Source: Mauremys mutica (taxonomy: Eukaryota; Chordata; Testudines; Geoemydidae). From it: a stretch of DNA of 64,000 nucleotides. The stretch covers positions 45,263,563-45,327,562 of the forward strand of contig NC_059080.1 of NCBI RefSeq assembly GCF_020497125.1. The letters are read 5' to 3'. The notes under the pieces are model-generated. The model did not search any database. It saw only the letters and a program-made list of their open reading frames with translations, and was not told the origin of the DNA. A program made the translations under genes and the position numbers. Shown here piece by piece: positions 46,641-57,734 of this stretch. Position 1 is the stretch's first letter. Each line of letters begins with the position of its first letter.

Positions 46641-47535
46641 TGTGACTTTGCACTCCATAATGTTTTATGGAAATATGCTTATGAGTGTGAATATGATGTA
46701 ACTGGAATATGGTTTATGCAAAAGGTCTCTTGTAAGGTATCATAACAAAATTTATAACCTACTGAATATATTCCTCCTATTTGTATGTATGTATCATTCT
46801 TGTATCTGAAACTAGGAATATGAAGTTTAACTCCGAGGTCCTATCATAATTATGCAAAGTGTGGGCCATTAATGGTGGTTGATGGCTCCCATTGACTAGG
46901 ACGATTGGTTGTAAATGGTCTGTTTACTTGCAAACCTTCCTGGGTGCATACGGGCCAGCCCTGGAAGAATGGAAGCTTATTGGAACATCTGTGAGGGTGA
47001 GATTTTACCTGTAAACAGTTTCTTAATGTATTAGGCTTAGACTTGCATGTTTTTGCTTTATTTTGCTTGGTGACTTACTTTGTTCTGTCTGTTATTACTT
47101 GAAACCACTTAAATCCTACTTTTTATACTTAATAAAATCATTTTTGTTTATTAGTAAACCCAGAGTAAATGATTAATACCTGGGGGAGCAAACAACTGTG
47201 CATATCTCTCTATCAATGTTATAGAGGGTGGAAAATGTATGAATTTACCCTGTATAAGCTTTATACAGAGTAAAACAGATTTATTTGAGGTTTGGATCCC
47301 ATTGGGAGCTGGGTGTCTGGGTGCTGGAGATCGGTGACCTGCTGAGCAGTTTTTGGTTAAAGTCTGCAGCTTTGGGGGCATGGACCAGACCTGGGTCTGT
47401 GTTGCAGCAAGCTAGCATGTCTGGCTCAACAAGGCAGGGTTCTGGAGTCCCACGCTGGCAGGAAAAAGGGGCTCAGAGGTAATTTCAGCGCATCAGGTGA
47501 CAGTCCCAAGGGGGTTTCTGTGACCGAACCCGTCA
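46641..47535 (+). mobile_element. ERV-type LTR, copy 2
   Basis: Begins TGTGACTTTGC and ends TGTGACCGAACCCGTCA. Polyadenylation signal AATAAA at 47131-47136. Same family as 491-2065 but without the CR1 and without about 280 bp. It splits the L2-like tail. No clear TSD (AGCAG left, AGAAG right at best). Confidence 0.7.
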
Positions 47536-47754
47536 GAAGGAGGTCAGACTAGATTATCACAATGGCTCCTCCTACATAAGAACATAAGAACGGCCATACT
47601 GGGTCAGACCAAAGGTCCATATAGCCCAGTATCCTGTCTACCAACAGTGGCCAATGCCAGGTGCCCCAGAGGGAGTGAACCTAACAAGTAATGATCAAGT
47701 GGTCTCTCTCCTGCCATCCATCTCCACCCTCTGACAAACAAACAGAGTCTAGGG

Positions 47755-48066
47755 GAGGGGTAGGCAACCTATGGCACGCGTGCCGAAGGCGGCACACGAG
47801 CTGATTCTCAGTGGCACTCACACTGCCCGGGTCCTGGCCACCGGTCCGGGGGGCTCTGCATTTTAATTTAATTTTAAATGAAGCATCTTAAACATTTTAA
47901 AAACTTTATTTACTTTACATACAACAATAGTTTAGTTTATACATTATAGACTTATAGAAAGAGACCTTCTAAAAATGTTAAAATGTATTACTGGCACGCG
48001 AAATCTTAAATTAAAGTGAATAAACGAAGACTCGGCACACCACTTCTGAAAGGTTGCCGACCCCTG
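47755..48066. mobile_element. hAT-type MITE, copy 2
   Basis: Ends GAGGGGTAGGCAACCT and (reverse) CAGGGGTCGGCAACCT, with a perfect 8-bp TSD GTCTAGGG at 47747-47754 and 48067-48074. It interrupts the LINE 3' UTR. About 85-90% similar by eye to 37439-37739. Confidence 0.93.
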
Positions 48067-48097
48067 GTCTAGGGACACCATTCCTTACCCATTGTGG

Positions 48098-50010
48098 CTA
48101 ACAGCCATTAATGGACTTAATCTCCATGAATTTATCCAGTTCTCTTTTAAATGCTGTTATAGTCCTAGCCTTCACAACTTCCTCAGGTAAGAAGTTCCAC
48201 AAGTTGACTGTGCGCTGTGTGAAGAAGAACTTCCTTTTATTTGTTTTAAACCTGCTGCCTATTAATTTCATTTGGTGACCCCTAGTTCTTGTATTATGGG
48301 AATAAGTAAATAACTTTTCCTTATCTACTTTCTCCACATCACTCATAATTTTATATACCTCTATCATATCCCCCCTTAGTCTCCTCTTTTTCAAGCTTTT
48401 TTCAAGTCCTAGCCTCTTTAATCTCTCCTCATATGAGACCCTCTCCAAACCCCTAATCATTTTAGTTGCCCTTCTCTGAACCTTTTCGAATGCCAGTATA
48501 TCTTTTTTGAGATGAGGAGACCACATCTGTATGCAGTATTCAAGATGTGGGTGTACCATGGATTTATATAAGGGCAATAAGATATTTTCTCCGTCTTATT
48601 CTCTATCCCTTTTTAAATTATTCCTAACATGCTGTTTGCTTTTTTGACTACCGCTGTACACTGCATGGACGTCTTCAGAGAACTATCCATGATGACTCCA
48701 AGATCTTTTTCCTGATTTGTTGTATCTAAATTAGCCCCCATCATATTGTATGTATAGTTGGGGTTATTTTTTCCAATGTGCATTACTTTACATTTATCCA
48801 CATTAAATTTCATTTGCCATTTTGTTGCCCAATCACTTAGTTTTCTGAGATCTTTTTGAAGTTCTTCACAGTCTGCTTTGGTCTTAACTATCTTGAGCAG
48901 TTTAGTATCATCTGCAAACTTTGCCACCTCACTTTTTACCCCTTTCTCCAGATCATTTATGAATAAGTTGAATAGGATTGGTCCTAGGACTGACCCTTGG
49001 GGAACACCACTAGTTACCCCTCTCCATTCTGAGAATTTACCATTAATTCCTACCCTTTGTTCCCTGTCTTTTAACCAGTTCTCAATCCATGAAAGGACCT
49101 TCCCTTTTATCCCACGATAACTTAATTTACATAAGAGCCTTTGGTGAAGGACCTTGTCAGAGGCTTTCTGGAAATCTAAGTACACTATGTCCACTGGATC
49201 CCCCTTGTCCACATGTTCGTTGACCCCTTCAAAGAACTCTAATAGATTAATAAAACACGATTTCCCTTTAGAGAAACCATGTTGACTTTTGCTCAACAAT
49301 TTATGTTCTTCTATGTGTCTGACAATTTTATTCTTTACTATTGTTTCGACTAATTTGCCCAGTACCGATATTAGACTTACCGGTCTGTAATTGCCGGGAT
49401 CACGTCTAGAGCCCTTTTTAAATATTGGCGTTACATTAGCTATCTTCCAGTCGTTGGGTACAGAAGTTGATTTAAAGGACAGGTTACAAACCCTAGTTAA
49501 TAGTTCTGCAATTTCACATTTGAGTTCTTTCAGAACTCTTGGGAGAACTCTTGGGTGAATGCCATCTGGTTCCGGTGACTTGTTAATGTTAAGTTTATCA
49601 ATTAATTCCAAAATGTCCTCTAGTGACACTTCAATCTGTGACAGTTCCTCAGATTTGTCACCTACAAAAACCGGCTCAGGTTTAGGAAACTCCCTAACAT
49701 CCTCAGCCGTGAAGACTGAAGCAAAGAATTTGTTTAGTTTCTCCGCAATGACTTTATTGTCTTTAAGCGTTCCTTTTCTATCTCTATCATCGAGGGGCCC
49801 CACTGGTTGTTTAGCAGGCTTCCTGTTTCTGATGTACTTAAAAAACATTTTGTTATTACCTTTTGAGGTTTTGGCTAGCTGTTTTTCAAACTCCTCTTTG
49901 GCTTTTCTTATTACATTTTTACACTTAATTTTGCAGTGTTTATGCTCCTTTCTATTTACCTCACTAGGATTTGACTTCCACTTTTTAAAGGAAGTCTTTT
50001 TATCTCTCAC
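48098..50010 (-). pseudogene. LINE ORF2, reverse transcriptase part
   Basis: The 465-codon frame 48613-50010 and the 159-codon frame 48098-48577 together cover the RT domain and C-terminus. Motifs in order: [92 protein letters not shown] and KFADDTKLL (FADD catalytic motif), then [15 protein letters not shown] and [20 protein letters not shown] stop after MLGII and a frameshift shortly after separate the two frames. It would copy its RNA by target-primed reverse transcription. Confidence 0.93.
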
Positions 50011-50076
50011 TGCTTCTTTTATATGGTTGTTAAGCTACGATGGCTCTTTTTTAGTTCTTTTACTGTGTTTCTTAAT

Positions 50077-51027
50077 TTAGGGTATACATTTAAGTTGGGC
50101 CTCTATTATGGTGTCTTTAAAAAGTGCCCATGCAGCTTGCAGGGATTTCACTTTAGTCACTGTACCTTTTAATTTCTGTTTAACTAACGCCCTCATTTTT
50201 GCATAGTTCCCCTTTTTGAAATTAAATGCAACAGTGTTGTGCTGTTGAGATGTTCTTCCCACCACAGGGATGTTAAATGTTATTATATTATGGTCACTAT
50301 TTCCAAGCGGTCCTGTTATTATTACCTCTTGGACCAGCTCCTGCGCTCCACTCAGGACTAAATCTAGAGTTGCCTCTTCCCTTGTGGGTTCCCGTACCAG
50401 CTGCTCCAAGAAGCAGTCATTTAAAGTATTGAGAAATTTTGTCTCTGCATTTCGTCCTGAGGTGACATGTTTCCAGTCAATATGGGGATAATTGAAATCC
50501 CCCACTATCACTGAGTTCTTAATTTTGATAGCCTCTCTAATTTTCCTTAACATTTCATCATCACTATCACTGTCTTGGTCAGGTGGTCGATAATAGATCC
50601 CTAATGTCATATTCTTATTAGAGCATGAAATTACTATCCATAGAGATTCTGTGGAATATGTGGATTCACTTAAGATTTTTACTTCATTTGATTCTACATT
50701 TTATTTCACATATAGTGCCACTCCCACCCTACACAACCTGTTCTGTCCTTCCGATATATTTTGTACCCCGGAATGATTGTGTCCCATTGATTGTCCTCAG
50801 TCCGCCAGGTTTCTGTGATGCCTATTATATCAATATCCTCCTTTATCACGAGGCACTCTAGTTCACCCATCTTATTATTTAGACTTCTAGCATTTGTGTA
50901 CAAGCACTTTAAAAACGTGTCACTGTTTATTTGTCTGCCCTTTTCTGATGTGTCCGATTCCTTTTTATGTGAATGTTTCTCGTCTGAGCTGGTCCTTACA
51001 TTATCCTCTTCCATCCTCTGTTCCTGA
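50077..51027 (-). pseudogene. LINE ORF2, APE-type endonuclease part
   Basis: N-terminal motif LYTNARSLNNKMGELECLV then IIGITETWRTEDNQWDT (50706-51014), followed by a frameshift and a stop near 50640-50720. It resumes with LGIYYRPPDQDSDSD, VIVGDFNYPHIDWKHV and GNSDHNIITFNIPV (50077-50610). The N-x-R, E-T, GDFN and SDH motifs are those of AP-type endonucleases of CR1/L2-clade LINEs. The Harbinger element lies just upstream of its start. Confidence 0.9.
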
Positions 51028-51457
51028 CTGTAACCTAGAAAATCTCTATCAATAGACTCTCCTCAAAGGCCTGGTCTACACTACGAGTTTATATCGAATT
51101 TAGCAGCATTAAACCACATTAACCCTGCACCCGTCCACACAACGAAGCCCTTTATATCGATATAAAGGGCTCTTAATACCGGTATCTGTAATCCTCTCCG
51201 ACGAGGGGAGTAGCGCTGAAATCGGTATTGCCATTTCGGATTAGGTTTAGTGTGGCCGCAATTCGACAGTATTGGCCTCCGGGTGCTATCCCACAGTGCA
51301 CCATTGTGACCGCTCTGGACAGCAATCTGACCTTGGATGCACTGGCCAGGTAGACAGGAAAAGCCCCGCCAACTTTTGAATTTCATTTTCCTGTTTGCCC
51401 AGCGAGGAGAGCTGATCAGCACAGGTGACCACACAGAGCTCATCAGCACAGGTAAGC

Positions 51458-52002
51458 ATGCAGTCTGAGAATCGAAAAAGAGCTCCTGCATGGTCCGTAG
51501 GGGAGATACTGGATCTGATCACTATATGGGGAGATGATTGTGTGCTAGCAGAACTCCGTTCCAAAAGACAAAATGAAAAAAACATTTGAAAAAATCTCCC
51601 AGGCCATGATGGAGAGAGGCCACACTAGGGACTCAGTACAGTGCCGTGTGAAAGTTAAGGAGCTCAGACAAGCCTACCAGAAAACCAAAGAAGCAAACGG
51701 AAGGTCTGGGGCAGGGCTGCAAACATGCCACTTCTACGCTGAGCTGTATGCAATTCTAGGGGGGTCCGCCACCACTACCCCACCCCTGACCGTGGATTCC
51801 AAGGTGGGGGTAATCTCAGCCATGCCTGAGGATTCTGTGGACAGGGAAGATGAGGAGGAGGAAGAGGAGGACGAGCTTGCAGAGAGCACACAGCACACCG
51901 TTCTCCCCAACAGCCAGGACCTTTTTCTCAGCCTGACGGAATTACCCTCCCAGCCCTCCCAAGCCACTATCCCAGACAATGAAGCCATGGAAGGGACCTC
52001 TG
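51458..52002 (+). pseudogene. Harbinger Myb/SANT-like protein, exon 1
   Basis: The start ATG at 51458-51460 opens a frame with RAPAWSVGEILDLITIWGDD, a trihelix (Myb/SANT-like) DNA-binding start. A single extra A in the A-run near 51570 shifts the frame, and the downstream part continues as TFEKISQAMMERGHTRDSVQ, CRVKVKELRQAYQKTKEANG, an acidic tract DREDEEEEEEDELAE, and EAMEGTSG, ending in donor GTGAGT at 52003. In Harbinger elements this protein binds the terminal sequences and accompanies the transposase to the nucleus. Because of the frameshift it cannot be made whole. Confidence 0.85.
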
Positions 52003-52246
52003 GTGAGTGTACCTTTGTAAATATAAAACATGGTTTAAAAGCAAGTGTTTTTTAATGATTAATTTACCCTGAGGACTTGGGATGCATTCGAGGCCAGTAC
52101 AGCTACTGGAAAAGTCTGTTAACGTGTCTGGGGATGGAGCGGAAATCCTCCAGGGACATCTCCATGAAGCTCTCCTGGAGGTACTCCAAAAGCCTTTGCA
52201 GAGAGTTTCTGGGCAGCGCAGCCTTATTCCGTCCTCCATTGTAGGA
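52003..52246 (+). other. Intron of the Harbinger Myb-like gene, left part
   Basis: Non-coding spacer between donor GTGAGT (52003) and the hAT MITE TSD. The open frames here are short and unsupported. Confidence 0.5.
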
Positions 52247-52376
52247 CACTTGACCAGGGGCAGTGTGACGGGGCAGGGCAGCCCCGCACTGGTACAGCAG
52301 GGGTTAACCCTTCTCTACTAGCAGAGGAAGCCACGCCCAGGAAGTTCTGCTGGGCATGCTCCAACTGGCAGACCTG

Positions 52377-52384
52377 TATAAAAG
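52377..52384 (+). promoter_or_regulatory. TATA box of the 5' LTR promoter
   Basis: TATAAAAG, 113 bp from the LTR start. Repeated at 57848-57855 in the 3' LTR. Confidence 0.7.
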
Positions 52385-52786
52385 CCTGCAGGTCTGCTCA
52401 GTCTGGGCTGGCCACCGGGGGAGAAGGACGTAGACCGTCAGCCTCTGCAGAGGGAGAGCCCAGGAGCTCGGACCGGGGCGCCAGCCGAACCGGGGCCGAC
52501 CCGGAGCCCCCGGGGAGGGACGCCGGCAGCGACGGACCTACGGGGGAGCCGCTCCCACAACGCAGACGTCCGGCCAGGCAGGGTAGGAAGTGACCCAGGG
52601 GCATTGTAGAGACTGACAGCCTTAAAGCTGCAGTACCGCTCGGCGTGTTGCGGGCGGATCCCCGCCGAGCGGGAGGCAAGGAGAACTTGCCACAAACAGG
52701 GCCCTGGGTCGGGGCTCGGTGGAGAGGGAGGGCCTGAGCCCCCCTACCCCACCCCGTAATACCCCACCCCGAAGGGGGTATTTATG

Positions 52787-53190
52787 GACTCCGGCCGCTA
52801 GGCCGCGCTACCCCGCCCCGAAGGGGGCGCTTGTGGACTCCGGCCGCTAGGCCGCGCTACCCCACCCCGAAGGGGTGTTTATGGACTCCGGCCGCTAGGC
52901 TGCGCTACCCCGCCCCGAAGGGGGGGGTTTGTGGACTCCGGCCGCTAGGCCGCGCTACCCCGCCCCGAAGGGGGTGCTTGTGGACTCCGGCCGCTAGGCC
53001 GCGCTACCCCGCCCCGAAGGGGGCGCTTGTGGACTCCGGCCGCTAGGCCGCGCTACCCCGCCCCGAAGGGGGCGCTTGTGGACTCCGGCCGCTAGGCCGC
53101 GCTACCCCGCCCCGAAGGGGTGTTTACGGACTCCGGCCGCTAGGCCGAGCTACTCCGCCCCGGAGGGGGTGTCCATAGACTCTGGCCGCT
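52787..53190 (+). repeat. 49-bp tandem array in the 5' LTR (9 units)
   Basis: Units of the form tggactccggccgctaggcc followed by gcgctaccccgccccgaagg and gggcgcttg. Nine occurrences of the gg(a)ctccggccgctagg core were counted, the last divergent (agactctggccgctagg). CpG-dense. Confidence 0.92.
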
Positions 53191-53358
53191 AGGCCGTAAT
53201 ACGCCGGCCACCAGGGGCAGACCGAAGGACAAGCGAGTGGTGCAGCGCTAGGCCCCAACCCGCCCCTGCCATGAGGGGGCGCTGGGGCACCTGGCCCATC
53301 ACAATTGGCACCTGACCACAGATTTGAACGGGCCTGAGATAAGGCCGCAGGGCCCAAG

Positions 53359-54255
53359 ATGGACCCCGAGAAGCTTTTACAGTGGCTGCTGGAGAATCAG
53401 CAGCAGCAGAGGGCACAACAGCAGCAACAGCAAGCGCAGCTGCTCCAGCAGCTGGCGGCCCAACAGCAGGCACAAGCCGCCCAGCGACAGGAACAGCAGC
53501 AGCAGTTGGTCCGGGAACTGGCGGCCCAGCAACAGACGAACCAGGAGCGGCTGGTTCAACAGATGGCGGCGCTAATCGGACCGGCACCGGGTACGCCTCT
53601 AGGGGCCGTCGGGGGCAACCCCGACGAGGGTCTTGGGAGATTACCCGTGCGCCTAGCTAAGATGGGACCAGGGGATGATCCCGAGGCCTTCCTCGTGACC
53701 TTTGAAAGGGTCGCGACCGCCATGTAGTGGCCCCTCGCTCATTGGGCCACGATACTGGCACCCTACCTGACGGGCTCAGCCCAAGCGGCGTACCGGAACT
53801 TGGGCTCCCAGGATGCACTGGACTACCCGAAGGTTAAGGCCGCCATCTTAGACGAAGTTGGCATCAGCCCTGAGACCTACCGCCAGCGGCTCCGCCGGGA
53901 ACGATATGCGCCCGGGGCCCAGCCGCGGGCCGTGGCCCAGCGAATCCGGGACCTCTGTTGGCGGTGGCTGGAACCGGAAGGGCGGACAGGCGCTCAGGTG
54001 GCTGAGATGGTAGCCTTAGAACAGTTCCTTCAAGCCCTGCCCCCGGGAGGGAAGGAATGGGTACAGCGACACCGCCCCAAGACCCTCGCTGACGCGATTT
54101 CCCTGATGGAGGACTACCAGGCAGCAGATGGGGACGTGAAGGCCAACCCCAGGGGGGGTGAGCCCAGTAGACGGAGCCCAGGACAGGCCCAGGGCCCACG
54201 TAAAGGGGACGGGGGGGCCCTCGGCGGCTACCCCAGCCCCCAGAAATACCAGTAA
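53359..54255 (+). pseudogene. Gypsy gag: Q-rich coiled coil and SCAN-like domain
   Basis: The frame starts MDPEKLLQWLLENQQQQ. Residues 8-75 are a Gln/Ala/Leu-rich coiled coil. The gag core RLAKMGPGDDPEAFLVTFER follows, then an in-frame stop TAG at 53725-53727. After the stop, 53800-54255 continues in the same frame with GISPETYRQRLRRERYAPGA, RIRDLCWRWLEPEGRTGAQV, MVALEQFLQALPPGGKEWVQ and HRPKTLADAISLMEDYQA. The L-x-x-L-C-x-x-W-L-x-P-E...LEQFL pattern is that of the vertebrate SCAN domain, which is known to derive from a Gmr1-like Gypsy gag. Gag would form the particle. The zinc knuckle lies in the pol frame. Confidence 0.9.
54211..54217 (+). other. G7 run at the gag/pol frame change
   Basis: Upstream sequence is coding in the gag frame. 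From about 54240 the pol frame reads PEIPVTRGPRATPRDDIPRR and on to the zinc knuckle CYECGQVGHFRREC. The only homopolymer between them is this G7. It may be a slippage site or a simple indel. Confidence 0.5.
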
Positions 54256-57200
54256 CCCGGGGCCCTAGGGCGACACCCCGGGACGATATCCCACGACGCT
54301 CGGAGGAGGCCCCCGCAAGGCCTGGCAGCCCCCGCCACAACCCTACCGAAGAAGGGAGACGGGACCGCTGCTACGAGTGCGGCCAGGTAGGGCACTTCAG
54401 GAGGGAGTGCCCGTACATGGATTGCAATTATGGGCAAGTGTTGACTGCGGGTCACCGGGCCCGGGCTTGGGAGCCGGGGAAAATTGTTCTGCCAGTGAAG
54501 GTGGATGGGACGTCTGCCTGGGCCTTAGTGGACTCCGGGTGTAGCCAGACGGTTATTCGGGAGGGGCTGATCAAGCCCACCGGCCCTGCCGGGGCCCCCA
54601 TCCAGCTACAGTGCATCCATGGGGATGTGAAGCCTTACCCCACTGTCTGGGTACAGCTGGAGGCGGCCCAACACCGGGCGCGGTGTCTAGTGGGGGTGGC
54701 TCCCAAATTGGCGTACCCCGTGGTCCTAGGGCGTGATTGGCCGGGCTTCACAAGCCTCTTGAGGGAAGGGGCTACGCCGCCAGGGAGGAGAACTGGGGAA
54801 CGGGCTAGACGGCCGGGATTTCTAGGCCAGCCAACGGCAGAGGACCCCCTAGAGGGACCCTCGGGGAGCTCCGGGAGAGGGGTAAGGAGCCAAGTCCCTA
54901 CCGAAGCGCCGGCAACAGAGGGCCCGGGCTGGCTAGATGTGGACACCGACTTCCTCGAGGAGCAACGAGGGGATGCCACTCTCAGCCGGGCTTGGGAACA
55001 GGCGACTAGTCCACCAGGGGAGGACGACCCGCCCCATCGCCAGCCACAAGGGCCCCGCTTTGAGATCCATCGGGACTTACTCTATCGGGTGGTGCCCGAA
55101 CCACAGACAAAAGAAGAACTACGCCAGCTATTGGTCCCGCGGCGGTTCCGTCGGGACTTGCTCCGTCTGGCACATTCGGTGCCGTGGGCCGGACACCTAG
55201 GCAGAGAGAAGACGTTACAAAGGGTGGCCCAGAGGTTCTTTTGGCCGGGCATCCATGCAGAGGTACGAGACTATTGCGCCTCCTGCCCAGAATGCCAGAG
55301 AGCCGGCCCAAAAGGTGTACCAAAGGCCCCCCTCGTACTCTTGCCCGTGGTGGGGACGCCTTTTGACCGGATAGGCCTAGATCTCGTGGGACCCCTGGAA
55401 AAGAGCGGCACGGGTCATAAGTACATCATGGTGGTGGTCGATTATGCCACACGCTATCCCGAAGCGGTGCCACTGAGGTCCACCACGGCACCGGTCATTG
55501 CTAACGAACTATTACAAATCTTCGCTCGGGTAGGTATCCCGAGGGAGATATTAACGGATCAAGGGACGAACGTGACCTCTAGGTTGATGGCAGAGCTGTG
55601 CAGGCTGCTGAACATCCGGGCACTAAAGACCTCCGTCTACCACCCCCAGACGGATGGCTTGGTCGAGCGATTCAATGGCACTTTGAAGGCCATGCTGAGG
55701 AAGTTTGTAGAAGACGACCCACGACACTGGGATAAACTACTCCCCGCACTCCTCTTCGCGGTGCGAGAGGTACCCCAGGCGTCTACGGGGTTCTCCCCCT
55801 TTGAGCTCCTCTACGGGAGGAAGCCTAGGGGTATCCTCGATCTCCTAAGGGAAACCTGGGAAGAGCAGGAGACCCGTGTTCGGGGATCGGTGCAGTATAT
55901 CCTCCATCTGCGGGAACGTCTCCGGGAGCTAGGGGCCTTGGCCCGCGAAAATCTGGTGAGAGCTCAGCAGACTCAGGAGGCTCAGTATAACAAGGGGGCC
56001 AAGGTACGAACTTTCGGGCCAGGGGACCGGGTCCTCTTGCTACTTCCTTCCTCAGAGTCCAAGCTGCTAGCCAAGTGGCAGGGCCCCTTTGAAGTGGTCA
56101 GGCGGGTGGGGCCGGTCGATTATGAGGTACGGTTGTCCGGGCGGAGGAGGGATACCCAGATCTACCACGTGAACCTCCTTAAGGCCTGGAGGGACCGGGA
56201 GGGCCTGCTGATAGCCCCATACCCGCCAGAACCGGAATTGGGGCCGCTGGTGGGAGAGCCCGAGGCAGCCGGGACGGCGGACATAGGCCGCGAGCTTACC
56301 CCGACCCAGCGGGACCAGGTAGAACGACTGGTGGCGGCGTTCCCCGTGGTTTTGTCGACGCGACCCGGGCGAACCACGTTAGCAAACCACCACATCGCTA
56401 CCATTCCAGGACACAAAGTACGGGACACACACCGCCCGCTCCCCAGGAAGATGTGGGAGACAGTGAAGGAGGAGCTCGGGCTGATGCTAGCCTTAGGGGT
56501 GGTGGAAGAGTCGCGGAGTGAATGGAGGAGTCCCATAGTACTGGTCCCCAAGCCAGACGGAACAGTCAGGTTTTGCATCGACTTCCGCAAGGTAAATGCC
56601 ATTTAACGGTTTGATGCCTATCCCATGCCCCGGGTGGACGAGCTGCTAGAGCGGCTAGGAAAAGCCGAGTTCATCTCCACCCTGGACTTGACGAAGGGAT
56701 ATTGGCAGATCCCGTTGACACCGGCCTCACGAGAAAAGACAGCATTTCCAACGCCGTTCGGACTCTACCAGTTTACGATGATGCCGTTCGGATTGCACGG
56801 GGCCGCGGCGACCTTCCAGCGACTCATGAACCAGGTGCTGAACGCCCACAACGACTACGCCGCAGCGTACATCGATGACATTGTCATCTATAGTAGCACT
56901 TGGGAGGAACATCTACAACACCTGACTGAAGTTCTGCAGGCATTAGGCGAAGCCGGCCTCACCGCGAACCCGGCGAAATGTCACCTGGGCCAGAAGGAGG
57001 TGACTTACCTGGGCTACACGGTAGGTCGGGGTCAGATCCGTCCCCTCGTGGATAAGGTGGAAGCGTTGAGGACGTACCCCACGCCCACAACCAAGCGGCA
57101 AGTCCGACAGTTCTTGGGGCTGGCCGGGTACTATCGGCGGTTTGTGCCTAACTTCGCCACACTCGCGGCCCCACTAACAGAATTGACACGCAGTTCACAA

Positions 57201-57734
57201 CCCCAGAAAGTACGTTGGACGGAGGGCTGCGAAAAGGCCTTTCGCGCCCTGAGGGAACAATTAACCCGGGAACCAGTACTAGTCCAACCGGATTTTTCAA
57301 AGCCCTTTATCCTACAGACAGATGCCTCGGAGGTGGGACTGGGGGCCGTACTGTCACAGGAGGTAGGGGACGAAGAACACCCGGTCTTGTACCTCAGCCG
57401 CAAGCTGTTCCCCCGCGAAACCCGGTACTCCACCATAGAACGCGAGGCCTTGGCAGTAAAGTGGGCGATTGAGGCACTAAGGTACTACCTATTGGGGAAC
57501 CCCTTTTCCTTGGTGACCGATCACGCGCCCCTCCGATGGATTAATAGTATGAAGGAGACAAATAACCGGATCATGCGGTGGTACCTGTCCCTCCAACCCT
57601 ATGCCTTCCGCGTGTCACATCGGCCAGGCAGGGCTCATGGGAACGCGGACTTCTTCTCCCGCATCAGGGAGGAGGAAGGGGAGGCGGGAGTCCAGGGTCG
57701 GCCGGCCTCGGCGGCTGTCTTAAGGGGGAGGGTG
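54240..57734 (+). pseudogene. Gypsy pol: CCHC knuckle, protease, integrase, RT, RNase H
   Basis: One frame, broken by TAA at 56604-56606 (frames 54417-56606 and 56625 onward). Order: CCHC knuckle (54369-54410); aspartic protease WALVDSGCSQTVIREGL (near 54525); integrase H2C2 zinc region (HLGREK to CASCPECQ, near 55190-55300); integrase core with D in DRIGLDLVGPL, D in ILTDQGTNVTS and E in GLVERFNGTLK; a GPY/F-type module (LLAKWQGPFEVVRRVGPVDY); RT from VVEESRSEWRSPIVLVPKPD to YIDDIVIYS; RNase H (LQTDASEVGLGAVLS, EREALAVKWAIEALR, LVTDHAPLRW). All catalytic residues mentioned are present. The frame has no stop before the 3' LTR and reads into it. Confidence 0.94.
57722..57734 (+). other. Polypurine tract
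   Basis: aagggggagggtg directly before the 3' LTR; primes plus-strand DNA synthesis in LTR elements. Confidence 0.75.

Larger units (their letters stand above)
52264..53303 (+). repeat. 5' LTR of the Gypsy element
   Basis: 1,040 bp. TATA box TATAAAAG at 52377-52384. It carries nine 49-bp tandem units (about 52787-53190) with ggactccggccgctaggccg. By eye it differs from the 3' LTR at about five positions outside the repeat block. Confidence 0.95.

Noticed and set aside
52787..53190. CRISPR-like array
   Set aside because: Units are contiguous 49-bp tandem repeats without unique spacers, inside an LTR, in a vertebrate genome.
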